64,000 nt of DNA from Psychrobacter sp. JCM 18902 (GTDB taxonomy: Bacteria; Pseudomonadota; Gammaproteobacteria; Pseudomonadales; Moraxellaceae): NCBI RefSeq assembly GCF_904846615.1, contig NZ_CAJHBK010000001.1, forward strand, positions 496,001-560,000, written 5' to 3'. The translations under genes were made by a program, and so were the position numbers. This document shows positions 44,317 to 50,823 of the stretch, piece after piece. Numbering within the stretch: position 1 is the first letter of the stretch; each line of letters starts with the position of its first letter. The notes beneath the pieces are model-generated. The model saw only the letters and a list, made by a program, of their open reading frames with translations. It was not told the origin of the DNA and ran no database searches.

Positions 44317-44914
44317 TTCAATCTGTACGACCTCAAACACCCAAACCACTACTAACAGCACACCAGCCACATTCAAGGCAGGTGATAGCGTTCTGTGCCC
44401 GTCATTGAGCCTTAACCCGTTTGTACTTCACAATGACCCATACGGCAAGCGCAAACTATTGGCACTCACTCACGATGACAGCCACTTGTACTATGACAAG
44501 CAAGGCTATTTTGTCCCAGCATGTGACAAACAAACAGGCGATTATCAGCCGTCATTATTCCATGACACGCCAGCCAACCGCCAAGCGATAGCCACGCTAT
44601 ACAGTGTCAACCAAACCAGCCAACGCACAGTAATAGACATAACCGAACCGAACGACAATGAAGTTATTGTTATGTCATCTTTTGAGTTATCAGATATTGC
44701 TTGTGATCTTGAAAGCGCAGCCGTTGTTATAAGTGACATTGGCAAGCTATTAGCACTCATTCACTATGAAAAAATAGAACCTCATGTTGCTATATCAATG
44801 GCACGCTTAACGCATGACACCACTGAAACGTGGCACGAACTACTGCAAAGCCAGTTAGGTTCAATCAAAGAAACCCTAGCAATGACTCGTTACGGCAAGG
44901 AGGGCAGCCAATGA
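44309..44914 (+). CDS. hypothetical protein (201 aa) of the element
   Basis: A 201-residue soluble protein. The first 95 residues (KAGDSVLCPSLSLNPFVL, LYYDKQGYFVPAC) look like a small beta-rich domain. Residues 125-195 are helical (SFELSDIACDLESAAVVISDIGKLLALI). A similar helical theme occurs in the 91- and 95-aa proteins upstream. An AAGGAGG near its 3' end serves the next gene, whose ATG overlaps its TGA. No family is recognised. Confidence 0.62.
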   Translation: MPNSICTTSNTQTTTNSTPATFKAGDSVLCPSLSLNPFVLHNDPYGKRKLLALTHDDSHLYYDKQGYFVPACDKQTGDYQPSLFHDTPANRQAIATLYSVNQTSQRTVIDITEPNDNEVIVMSSFELSDIACDLESAAVVISDIGKLLALIHYEKIEPHVAISMARLTHDTTETWHELLQSQLGSIKETLAMTRYGKEGSQ

Positions 44915-45024
44915 AAACCTACCCTCCAAAACAGAGCCGTAAGCACGCCAAGCGCAAAAGCTACTACAAGAAGTACAGAGCTACGCGCCAGCCTAAACAG
45001 TCGCACGCAAGGGGGAACAGATGA
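44911..45024 (+). CDS. 37-aa strongly basic peptide
   Basis: The ATG at 44911 overlaps the previous stop as ATGA and has AAGGAGGG 6 nt upstream, one of the best ribosome-binding sites in the element. The 37 residues are about 45 percent Lys, Arg and His with several Tyr (KRKSYYKKYRATRQPK), which suggests nucleic-acid binding. Its stop overlaps the start of the ATPase gene, so expression is probably coupled. Confidence 0.6.
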   Translation: MKTYPPKQSRKHAKRKSYYKKYRATRQPKQSHARGNR

Positions 45025-47144
45025 CCACCACATCAACAAACACCCATGAAAAAGCCCACGCATTTAGCGCAGGCTTTGAAATGATAAGTAGATTTGATGC
45101 AGCCACACGGCAAGGGCTAGCAGATGACAATATATTACTTAATCTTTATAACCTATGTGAGCAGTCATGTTCGCAAGATAAGCTATTGCACCTTGATAGT
45201 GATATTACCATAACCAGGGGCTTTGATATAGGTAAGACAGCGCCGACAGCTGGCACGATAGGGCTAGCATTGAGTAATAACCAAGATCAACCCGTAACCC
45301 TTGCCAGCGTCACACCTAACAGCAACCGTAAGCCGTTAATCATTGACCGTATGCAGCCGTCTGCCTTAATCATTGGCACGTTAAACAGTGGTAATGAGCT
45401 TATAGCGATTGATGACGCATTAGAGGACGTTATAAAGCTGGCTTACTACCTCATAGCTGATAACGTCACGCTACTGGTAAGCCTTGATAAGCTGCTATTT
45501 AATAGCATGGTCAGTCACTTTGCCGAAGTTTATCCCGTGACTATCTTTACTACCTTAGATCAAAAAGACAAAGTTTGTAAGCCGTTCAGAGGTGCAAACG
45601 TCAAAGCTATTGTTACCAGTGATAGAAACGTATTGGAGCATTTAGAATATAGCGAGCTAAGTTATAGAGATATATTAGCCCTCGATGATACAACCATACT
45701 CGATTTACAAGCTGAGATATGGAGCGAACCTGAACCATTAGCCAATAGCCCAAACAAGCCCACGCCATACCCCATAGATGCGTTCACAGGCTTGCTACAG
45801 CACGTTGTTAAGGCAGTAGCACACTACACGCAAGCACCGACAGCTATTGCAGGACAGTGCGTTTTAGGAGCATTGGCACACATGGGGCAGCGGTTCATTG
45901 ATGCACCGATGGGGCACGGACACATGCCGACCAGTTTAATATTAATCACAGAGGGCGAAAGCGGTAGCGGTAAGTCACAAGCTATGGGCTTAACTCACTT
46001 CAAAATACGTGAGTATGAAAAGCAGTTATATGCTGATTATCTTATTGAACTGTCATCATGGGAGAATGACAAGGCAAGCCTAAAAGGTAAAGAGTTAGCC
46101 GACTTCTTAGAGTCCAACCCAAAGCCCCAAAACCCTAAGACCATGTTTAAAGAAGCAACCATTGAGCCGATACTCGATAAATTTATTGATGGTAGTATCA
46201 GTAATGTTTCATGGACAACAGACGAAGCAGCCCAATTTTTTAATGGTCACACAATGAAAGGTGATACCGCAGGCAATGCCCTATCATCATTGACGACCCT
46301 TTATAGTGATGGTGAGGTGTCCCGTTTACGCTCGCAAAAGTCTGCCTATGCTACACCACATACAGACGCTTACAACGTGCGTATGACGCTATTACTACAA
46401 GGACAGCGCGTTATCTTAGAGCCAGCACTAGCCGACCCCGTGATGAATGGACAAGGCTTTTTAGCCCGTGCCTTGATTGCTTGTCCTGAAGACTTGCGAG
46501 GTCAAAGAGTATGGAACGATGAACAGCGCAATAACGACAGCCCGTATGATAATCCGCACTTAATAGAATACTGGTCACGCTGTCATGCCTTACTTGATCC
46601 ATTGCCAGCCAATCTACCCAATGACAGCACAGGCGCACCACAGCGCATTAAAATGCAATGGGCAGACAAACAGACTAGGCAAGTCTTTAGTGACTTCAAA
46701 CAAGCAATAGAAGACAGGCAGGCACACGGGCAGCCGTTAGAGTATCTAAAAGCGTATGCCTCACGTATGGCAGAAAATGCGAGCCGCATAGCTTCACTGA
46801 TGGCGTTCTTTGATGGGCGCAAGGCAATCACTACTGATGATATCAAACGGGCTTTTATGCTGGTGGAATACTCAACAGCCGAACGCTTACGCTACCTTGA
46901 TGCAACGCCCACAGGTGAGCAGAACGACAGTGAGAAGTTAAGCAGCTGGCTGGTAGATAAAGCGAGGGGTAAAAATCCGCCTATCTTGAATAAGTCGTTT
47001 GTGTCACAGAACGCACCCAATACATTAAGAGGTAAGAAACTTAATAGCTTACTTGATGACTTAGAAAGCGCGGGGCACGTTCGATTAGAAAGTGAGGGGC
47101 GCAGGCGTTTAATATGTATCAATCCTAAGCTTATGAGTGCTTAG
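45021..47144 (+). CDS. replication-type ATPase (DUF3987/YfjI-like) with N-terminal TOPRIM-like region
   Basis: A 707-residue protein. Residues 1-235 resemble the N-terminal part of element primase-helicases: a segment of about 55-130 (ITRGFDIGKT, NRKPLIIDRMQPSALIIG) and a TOPRIM-like stretch with NSGNELIAIDDALEDV. From residue 245 it is of the DUF3987/YfjI type, with Walker A GESGSGKS near 312-319, TTDEAAQFFNGHTMKG as the B-motif region, and DVRMTLLLQGQRVILEPAL-like sequence near 455-475. The C-terminal 70 residues look like a winged helix. It is probably the initiator or helicase for the element, and iterons lie just downstream. Confidence 0.8.
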   Translation: MTTTSTNTHEKAHAFSAGFEMISRFDAATRQGLADDNILLNLYNLCEQSCSQDKLLHLDSDITITRGFDIGKTAPTAGTIGLALSNNQDQPVTLASVTPNSNRKPLIIDRMQPSALIIGTLNSGNELIAIDDALEDVIKLAYYLIADNVTLLVSLDKLLFNSMVSHFAEVYPVTIFTTLDQKDKVCKPFRGANVKAIVTSDRNVLEHLEYSELSYRDILALDDTTILDLQAEIWSEPEPLANSPNKPTPYPIDAFTGLLQHVVKAVAHYTQAPTAIAGQCVLGALAHMGQRFIDAPMGHGHMPTSLILITEGESGSGKSQAMGLTHFKIREYEKQLYADYLIELSSWENDKASLKGKELADFLESNPKPQNPKTMFKEATIEPILDKFIDGSISNVSWTTDEAAQFFNGHTMKGDTAGNALSSLTTLYSDGEVSRLRSQKSAYATPHTDAYNVRMTLLLQGQRVILEPALADPVMNGQGFLARALIACPEDLRGQRVWNDEQRNNDSPYDNPHLIEYWSRCHALLDPLPANLPNDSTGAPQRIKMQWADKQTRQVFSDFKQAIEDRQAHGQPLEYLKAYASRMAENASRIASLMAFFDGRKAITTDDIKRAFMLVEYSTAERLRYLDATPTGEQNDSEKLSSWLVDKARGKNPPILNKSFVSQNAPNTLRGKKLNSLLDDLESAGHVRLESEGRRRLICINPKLMSA

Positions 47145-47533
47145 CTACCCTAAAAAAGCTGCTAAACTTGCTAAACTTCATCTAGCCCTTGCCAGTCAAG
47201 GGCTTAACCTTAGATAGGGCGCTGCTAAGCATTGCTATACTTGCTAAACTTTAGCTAAACATGACTAACTTTAGCGGAACTATAGCAACTTTAGCGGAAC
47301 TATAGCAACTTTAGCGGAACTATAGCAACTTTAGCAGGACGTTAGCAGCTGCTAACTAAGCTACAAACCATAACTAGCAAGGCTTAGCGGAACTTTAGCA
47401 ACTATAGCGACTTTTTGTAGGTATAAAACTATATTGGCAGGCGTTTATCGTCTGCCTTTTTTATAGTGTAAATAAACTAAACTATAATCGTGCTAATCTA
47501 TAGTTTATTGAATAAATATTAACAGGCAGGCAA
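47145..47533 (+). repeat. iteron cluster, candidate origin of the element
   Basis: Directly after the ATPase gene the 20-bp unit TTAGCGGAACTATAGCAACT occurs three times without change (47271-47330), then once diverged (47331-47350). Shorter parts (TTAGCGGAAC, TTTAGCAAC) return at 47393-47415, and inverted GCTAAACTT-type words occur at 47171-47260. No gene lies here. Iterons beside a replication ATPase are the usual form of a satellite or plasmid origin. Confidence 0.8.
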
Positions 47534-47935
47534 ATGAAAAAATTAGCTCTTATATTCTTCATATCACTCACAGCTTGCCAACCCTTTGATGATATAGCCA
47601 GTGATACTGATGATGATATAGAAGTTAGTGAGGTGCATTGGTCAACATATGGCAATATTAAGCCATACCCATTTACTACTAGCCATGGCAATATTGCTTG
47701 CAGTTTGAATGAAGTATCGTTCTATCCTGACGACACTGCAAATGACGAGTTAACAATAGGCTTTCCATTAAATAAGTTAGCTCAGATCAGACAAGAAGCC
47801 AGCGGTGTGACAGCAAACGTGGAAAATACTATCAAACGTGATGCCGATTTGTCCGAGGCTATTAGAATGGGGCTAGATAGGTGTAAACAAACAGAAGAAC
47901 GATTAGAGAAGTTCAAAGCGCAAAATAGCAAATAG
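47534..47935 (+). CDS. DUF2511 (YebY-like) lipoprotein
   Basis: A 133-residue protein with a short signal peptide ending in the lipobox LTAC (Cys15). The core VHWSTYGNIKPYPFTTSHGN and CSLNEVSFYPD, then FPLNKLAQ, resembles the DUF2511 family of YebY in order and spacing. YebY of E. coli is copper-related. The acidic DDIASDTDDDIEV follows the lipidated Cys, and a helical Lys/Gln-rich end closes it. Carriage of an envelope lipoprotein suggests a host-fitness cargo. The family call is moderate. Confidence 0.6.
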   Translation: MKKLALIFFISLTACQPFDDIASDTDDDIEVSEVHWSTYGNIKPYPFTTSHGNIACSLNEVSFYPDDTANDELTIGFPLNKLAQIRQEASGVTANVENTIKRDADLSEAIRMGLDRCKQTEERLEKFKAQNSK

Positions 47936-47955
47936 TTATTACTGTCTCGGTAAAT

Positions 47956-47992
47956 TTAAAAAGCCGTAAAGTACAGTTAAGTATTTTACGAC
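47956..47992 (-). terminator. terminator of the YHYH gene
   Basis: On the minus strand GTCGTAAAATAC pairs with GTACTTTACGGC (one mismatch, one G-U) and TTTTT follows. It lies 58 bp beyond the YHYH gene stop. It supports a real minus-strand transcript. Confidence 0.65.
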
Positions 47993-48050
47993 TAGAAAAT
48001 CATCTCATTCAATTTCATACCATTAAAGCGAAAATGATATAGAGTGATAT

Positions 48051-48176
48051 TTAATGGCAGTGATAAGTTCCTCTCTTAGTATCGTTATGGCAACCTGCTG
48101 AGTTAGTACCACCACCATGTGCGAATGCAGTAGAAACAAAAGTCATTGTGACAAGTACAAGCATTAATTTTTTCAT
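48051..48176 (-). CDS. 41-aa exported YHYH-motif peptide
   Basis: A short gene with an ATG at 48176 and GGGAA 7 nt upstream. It encodes a 19-residue signal peptide (MKKLMLVLVTMTFVSTAFA) and a 22-residue mature part that starts HGGGTNSAGCHND and ends GTYHCH. That pattern (H-x-GGT-x(3)-GCHN-x(4)-G-x-YHCH) is the YHYH type seen in small exported proteins, where His and Cys probably bind a metal. It is the only gene of the element on the minus strand and has its own terminator. Its length would escape most gene callers. Confidence 0.8.
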   Translation of the reverse strand: MKKLMLVLVTMTFVSTAFAHGGGTNSAGCHNDTKRGTYHCH

Positions 48177-48338
48177 AATTTTCCCACTATAGTTGACTAT
48201 CAAGACTTCACTATACAAACAAAATACAAATATTGATATTTAGTTTATTATTAATAAATGATAACTTTAAATTGTTTTATCAATCGACTTGGTTTCTAGT
48301 GTTATAATATAACAAAACTACCTAATGATTTAGATAAC

Positions 48339-48827
48339 ATGCCAGCACTTGCCACTACTCACAGCCTAAACGACTATTTAAAGTTACCTATCTCACGCTA
48401 TCGTGAGCAGCTTAAACAAGGCAATGCTAAGAGCATCGAAGTCAGCTACACCCATCGAAGCAAGCCCTATCAATACTCTATTCAGCTAACAAAAACATCA
48501 TGCAATTATGGAAATTATCGCCACTGGTGGTTATGCCCTAAATGCTCAAAGCGTGTCAGTGTCTTATATTGTGCTGGCTCGTATGTTTGCCGTCATTGCA
48601 TAGGCGCTAATTATGGCAGTCAGTTACAGCAACCCATTGACCGCTTATTCAGTCGCTTACACAATATTAGACAGCGTTTAGGCTGGCAAGCAGGGATAAC
48701 ACATGGCACAGGTGAACGACCCAAAGGAATGCACTATAGAACTTATAACAGGCTAGTTAATGAGCATGAGCAGCTAACTGCTAAAGTCTGGCAAGCATCA
48801 CTTGATAAACTAGGTTGCACCCGTTGA
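48339..48827 (+). CDS. zinc-ribbon element protein (162 aa)
   Basis: A 162-residue protein with a four-Cys zinc-ribbon core: CPKCSKRVSVLYCAGSYVC at about 66-84 and CRHC, followed by the family-like ANYGSQLQQPIDRLFSRLHNIRQRLG. Proteins of this kind (WWLCPxC then CRHC, then a basic helix) occur widely in proteobacterial phages and integrative elements, often near the packaging genes; function is unknown. The N-terminal LPISRYREQLKQG is typical of the element versions. The ATG at 48339 lacks a strong ribosome-binding site. Confidence 0.72.
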   Translation: MPALATTHSLNDYLKLPISRYREQLKQGNAKSIEVSYTHRSKPYQYSIQLTKTSCNYGNYRHWWLCPKCSKRVSVLYCAGSYVCRHCIGANYGSQLQQPIDRLFSRLHNIRQRLGWQAGITHGTGERPKGMHYRTYNRLVNEHEQLTAKVWQASLDKLGCTR

Positions 48828-48853
48828 ATAATAAATATCGAGGCAAGCAGACG

Positions 48854-49105
48854 ATGACTAGATTGACGCTTGATGACTTACTTGACCAGTTAGAGCAAGC
48901 AAGGCAAATCGCCATAGATGACCGCAAACCCACAGCCATGATACAAGCCACTGCTATGATGGCAAAGCTGACAGGGTATGACAGACCACAGTTAAAAGAC
49001 GTTAATGCCGATCAGGTGCAGACCATTAGCGACCTGATGGACGAATTGGCAAACGATGACCAGTTGCTACCGCAAAGGATAAGCCATGCACAAGATGAGT
49101 ATTGA
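48854..49105 (+). CDS. terminase-small-subunit-like protein A
   Basis: The ATG at 48854 with GAGG upstream gives 83 residues; an earlier frame start at 48815 overlaps the zinc-ribbon gene. The helix pair LTLDDLLDQLEQARQIAIDDRKPTAMIQ and AMMAKLTGYDRPQ resembles the N-terminal DNA-binding region of phage terminase small subunits. It matches the following gene in pattern, so the two look like tandem paralogues. A long TerS oligomerisation core is missing. It overlaps the next gene by 20 bp. Confidence 0.55.
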   Translation: MTRLTLDDLLDQLEQARQIAIDDRKPTAMIQATAMMAKLTGYDRPQLKDVNADQVQTISDLMDELANDDQLLPQRISHAQDEY

Positions 49106-49301
49106 TGACCTGATGAATGAATTAGACGATGCTCGATTGACCGCCAAAGCCAATGGGCAAGCGTCTGCTATGGTATCTGCCACGATGAGCAAAGCAAAGT
49201 TGCTGGGGCTAGATAAAGGCGTTGCTGATGATAACGAGGTGCAGCCAATAAATATAATTGTCCGAACCGTTGACGCTCGCAAACCTGAGCAAGTGTGTTA
49301 G
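49086..49301 (+). CDS. terminase-small-subunit-like protein B
   Basis: A 71-residue protein whose first 45 residues (MSIDDLMNELDDARLTAKANG then SAMVSATMSKAKLLGLDKG) follow the terminase small-subunit pattern that ends in KxLGLxxx. The last part (EVQPINIIVRTVDARKPEQVC) resembles the tail of short TerS-like proteins. The preceding gene has the same design. A G-rich repeat field begins at its 3' end, as a packaging site might. Identification is by pattern only. Confidence 0.6.
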   Translation: MHKMSIDDLMNELDDARLTAKANGQASAMVSATMSKAKLLGLDKGVADDNEVQPINIIVRTVDARKPEQVC

Positions 49302-49670
49302 TTTTCGGACACGTTAGAGGGGGGGGGGGTATTTTGAGTGTTGAGTGTATCGAGAGAAAAGAGCGCCACTATCCACACGCATGAAATAAAATCTGTTTTC
49401 AAAAATAGTTTAAAGCGACTTTGGGGACAGGTATCGTAAGCGTAGGACTTACAGCCACTATGAGTAGGTTAATGCCATATTAAAAAGTTAAGAGAGGTTA
49501 AAGGTAGTTTTCGGACATCTTAAGAGGGGTTAAAAATGAGTTGTTAGACACGTTAGGGGTAGTTTATGGAACAGTACGCGCACGGGGCATATTTTGCCAA
49601 TGATGGATAGTTTCGGGACAAGTATCGTGAGCAGCATAAGGGACTTCTCGGACAGGTATCGCGAGAGCGT
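49299..49670 (+). repeat. G-rich repeat field downstream of the TerS-like genes
   Basis: Two repeat types occur. Type A, TAGTTTTCGGACA followed by a TTA-(A)GAGGGG end, is at 49299-49329 (ending in a run of 12 G, broken once) and 49505-49531, with weaker copies at 49540 and 49608. Type B, GGACAGGTATCGTAAGCG and variants, is at 49425-49442, 49616-49632 and 49650-49669. No gene is seen in 49302-49878. Function is unknown; a packaging site (pac/cos) or second origin is the working idea. Confidence 0.75.
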
Positions 49671-49878
49671 GCAGACGCACAAAAACGCACGATAAACGCT
49701 TAACTTTAAGAGCCATTATGTAAGCGCGGGCAGCTACTCCCAAAACAACCCCATGAAAGAAAATTACAAGCTGGTAATAGTATCTAATTAATATTTTTAG
49801 GCTATTTATTACTCTTGCCTAGCTATGTAAATATAGCTATAGTCAAATTATTCACCAAACAATAACAAGGGCTAGATA

Positions 49879-50205
49879 ATGAAACGGATATCAATTTTGA
49901 TAATGGGCTGCTTTATAGCTGGATCTGCCTATAGTGTAGTGCCTGTTAACAATGCACCTTTAGATTATAGCCGCGCTGTTATTGACTTCAATAAATTAGA
50001 TTTAGCAAAGTCTTATCAAGATGGCGTAAATATGCGCAAAGCAAGAGAAGAGAAAAAGATTTATAAGAAGCATTTAAAAGCTATGCAAGAACTTGAAAAA
50101 CTAGATCTACAGGATAAGCAGGCAATTATGAGTTTTGCTAAAAGTTATCCTGAGGAAGTTGATAGCTTGAAAGAATTACTGGATCTACAGCAGCAGCTAC
50201 AGTAG
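49879..50205 (+). CDS. small exported helical protein (108 aa)
   Basis: A 108-residue protein with a signal peptide (ISILIMGCFIAGSAYS; cleavage near 19-21) and a helical, Lys/Glu-rich body (MRKAREEKKIYKKHLKAMQELEKLDL; then KSYPEEVDSLKELLDLQQQLQ). AAGGGC precedes the ATG. It is the last gene before the right attachment site. The family is not recognised. Confidence 0.65.
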   Translation: MKRISILIMGCFIAGSAYSVVPVNNAPLDYSRAVIDFNKLDLAKSYQDGVNMRKAREEKKIYKKHLKAMQELEKLDLQDKQAIMSFAKSYPEEVDSLKELLDLQQQLQ

Positions 50206-50294
50206 TCAGATAATTGTTAGCTAATACAATCAATTTACAAAATAATTTTTAGTTGATAGGGTAAACATTGAATAACAGCAAAATCAAAAACGAT

Positions 50295-50316
50295 TGTTGG
50301 TATTATGGTTGGTATC
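50295..50316 (+). repeat. right arm-type repeat
   Basis: TGTTGGTATTAT followed by GGTTGGTATC matches the left copy (39695-39716) at 20 of 22 positions. It lies 61 bp inside the right attachment site, as arm sites of integrases do. The rest of 50206-50376 holds no gene. Confidence 0.6.
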
Positions 50317-50376
50317 TTATTATTTTTAACTTAATATAGCTATATTAATCAACGTCTTAAGTCTATAGTTTAGTTT

Positions 50377-50393
50377 CCGCCATCTCCACCAAA
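50377..50393 (+). repeat. attachment site, right copy
   Basis: An exact copy of the 17-bp CCGCCATCTCCACCAAA at the ssrA 3' end. It marks the right end of the element. Confidence 0.93.
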
Positions 50394-50404
50394 TATTTTA
50401 AATA

Positions 50405-50435
50405 AAGTCAGTCACTTAGGTGGCTGGCTTTTTTT
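50405..50435 (+). terminator. displaced original ssrA terminator
   Basis: AAGTCAGTCAC (50405-50415) pairs with GTGGCTGGCTT (50420-50430) with two G-U pairs, followed by T to 50435. It begins 12 bp after the right attachment site, exactly where the ssrA terminator would lie before insertion. Confidence 0.8.
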
Positions 50436-50474
50436 ATGACAGGCTTTTGACAGGTTTTGCTTTTTTCTGGCATG

Positions 50475-50766
50475 CTAGTCTGTATTCAATTTAGATACTT
50501 CAATCTTGTTCTGATCACCATGTAGCCAACGACCGTATCGCTTAATAAGCATCTGCAAGCTATGGCTCAATTTGTTAAGCAGTACGGATTTTCCAAGCCC
50601 CAGTGCAAACTGCCAACCATGCGTGCTAAAGGATGACAGTTGTAGTGTACGCAGCGGCGGGGTGGTACCGTCATCATGAGGGACTAATGCCTGACCAGAC
50701 AGGTGTAGTCATGGTTTGTTGTAGGGTGTTATCGGTGATAGTAGAGGGGAAAATATGTTTGCTGGT
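50475..50766 (-). pseudogene. frameshifted gene remnant
   Basis: On the minus strand one frame is open from 50766 (TSKHIFPSTITDNTL...) to a TGA near 50672. A second frame then carries normal protein-like text (LSGQALVPHDDGTTPPLRT, GWQFALGLGKSVLLNKLSH, RYGRWLHGDQ) to the stop at 50475. The two join if one base is gained or lost near 50690-50708. I do not recognise the family. The remainder of the 50437-50823 gap has no gene. Confidence 0.4.
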
Positions 50767-50823
50767 CTATTTTTATAGTTAACAGGTTTTATAGTAATTA
50801 TGAAGTTCTACCACAAGGCGCAT

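Larger units (their letters stand above)
39597..50393. mobile_element. ssrA-integrated satellite-like element (about 10.8 kb)
   Basis: The element is bounded by the 17-bp direct repeat of the ssrA 3' end. Contents in order: tyrosine integrase, unknown 471-aa protein, AlpA-type regulator, HTH protein, five small overlapping genes, 37-aa basic protein, DUF3987/YfjI-type ATPase, iterons, DUF2511 lipoprotein, YHYH peptide (opposite strand), zinc-ribbon protein, two TerS-like proteins, repeat field, small exported protein. It has int, alpA and a replication module but no capsid, tail, portal, large terminase or lysis genes. This fits a phage satellite of the PICI kind; a decayed prophage or integrative plasmid is the alternative. 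Confidence 0.85.

Noticed and set aside
45021..47144. Anti-phage defence ATPase.
   Set aside because: Its position after alpA, the TOPRIM-like head and the flanking iterons fit a replication protein better than a defence protein.
47271..47350. CRISPR array in the island.
   Set aside because: The repeats are directly adjacent with no spacers, so they are iterons.
49299..49670. CRISPR-like array in the G-rich repeat field.
   Set aside because: Repeats are short, degenerate and irregularly spaced, with no cas genes nearby.
39597..50393. Complete prophage.
   Set aside because: No capsid, portal, tail, large terminase or lysis genes are visible; the gene set fits a satellite or integrative element.
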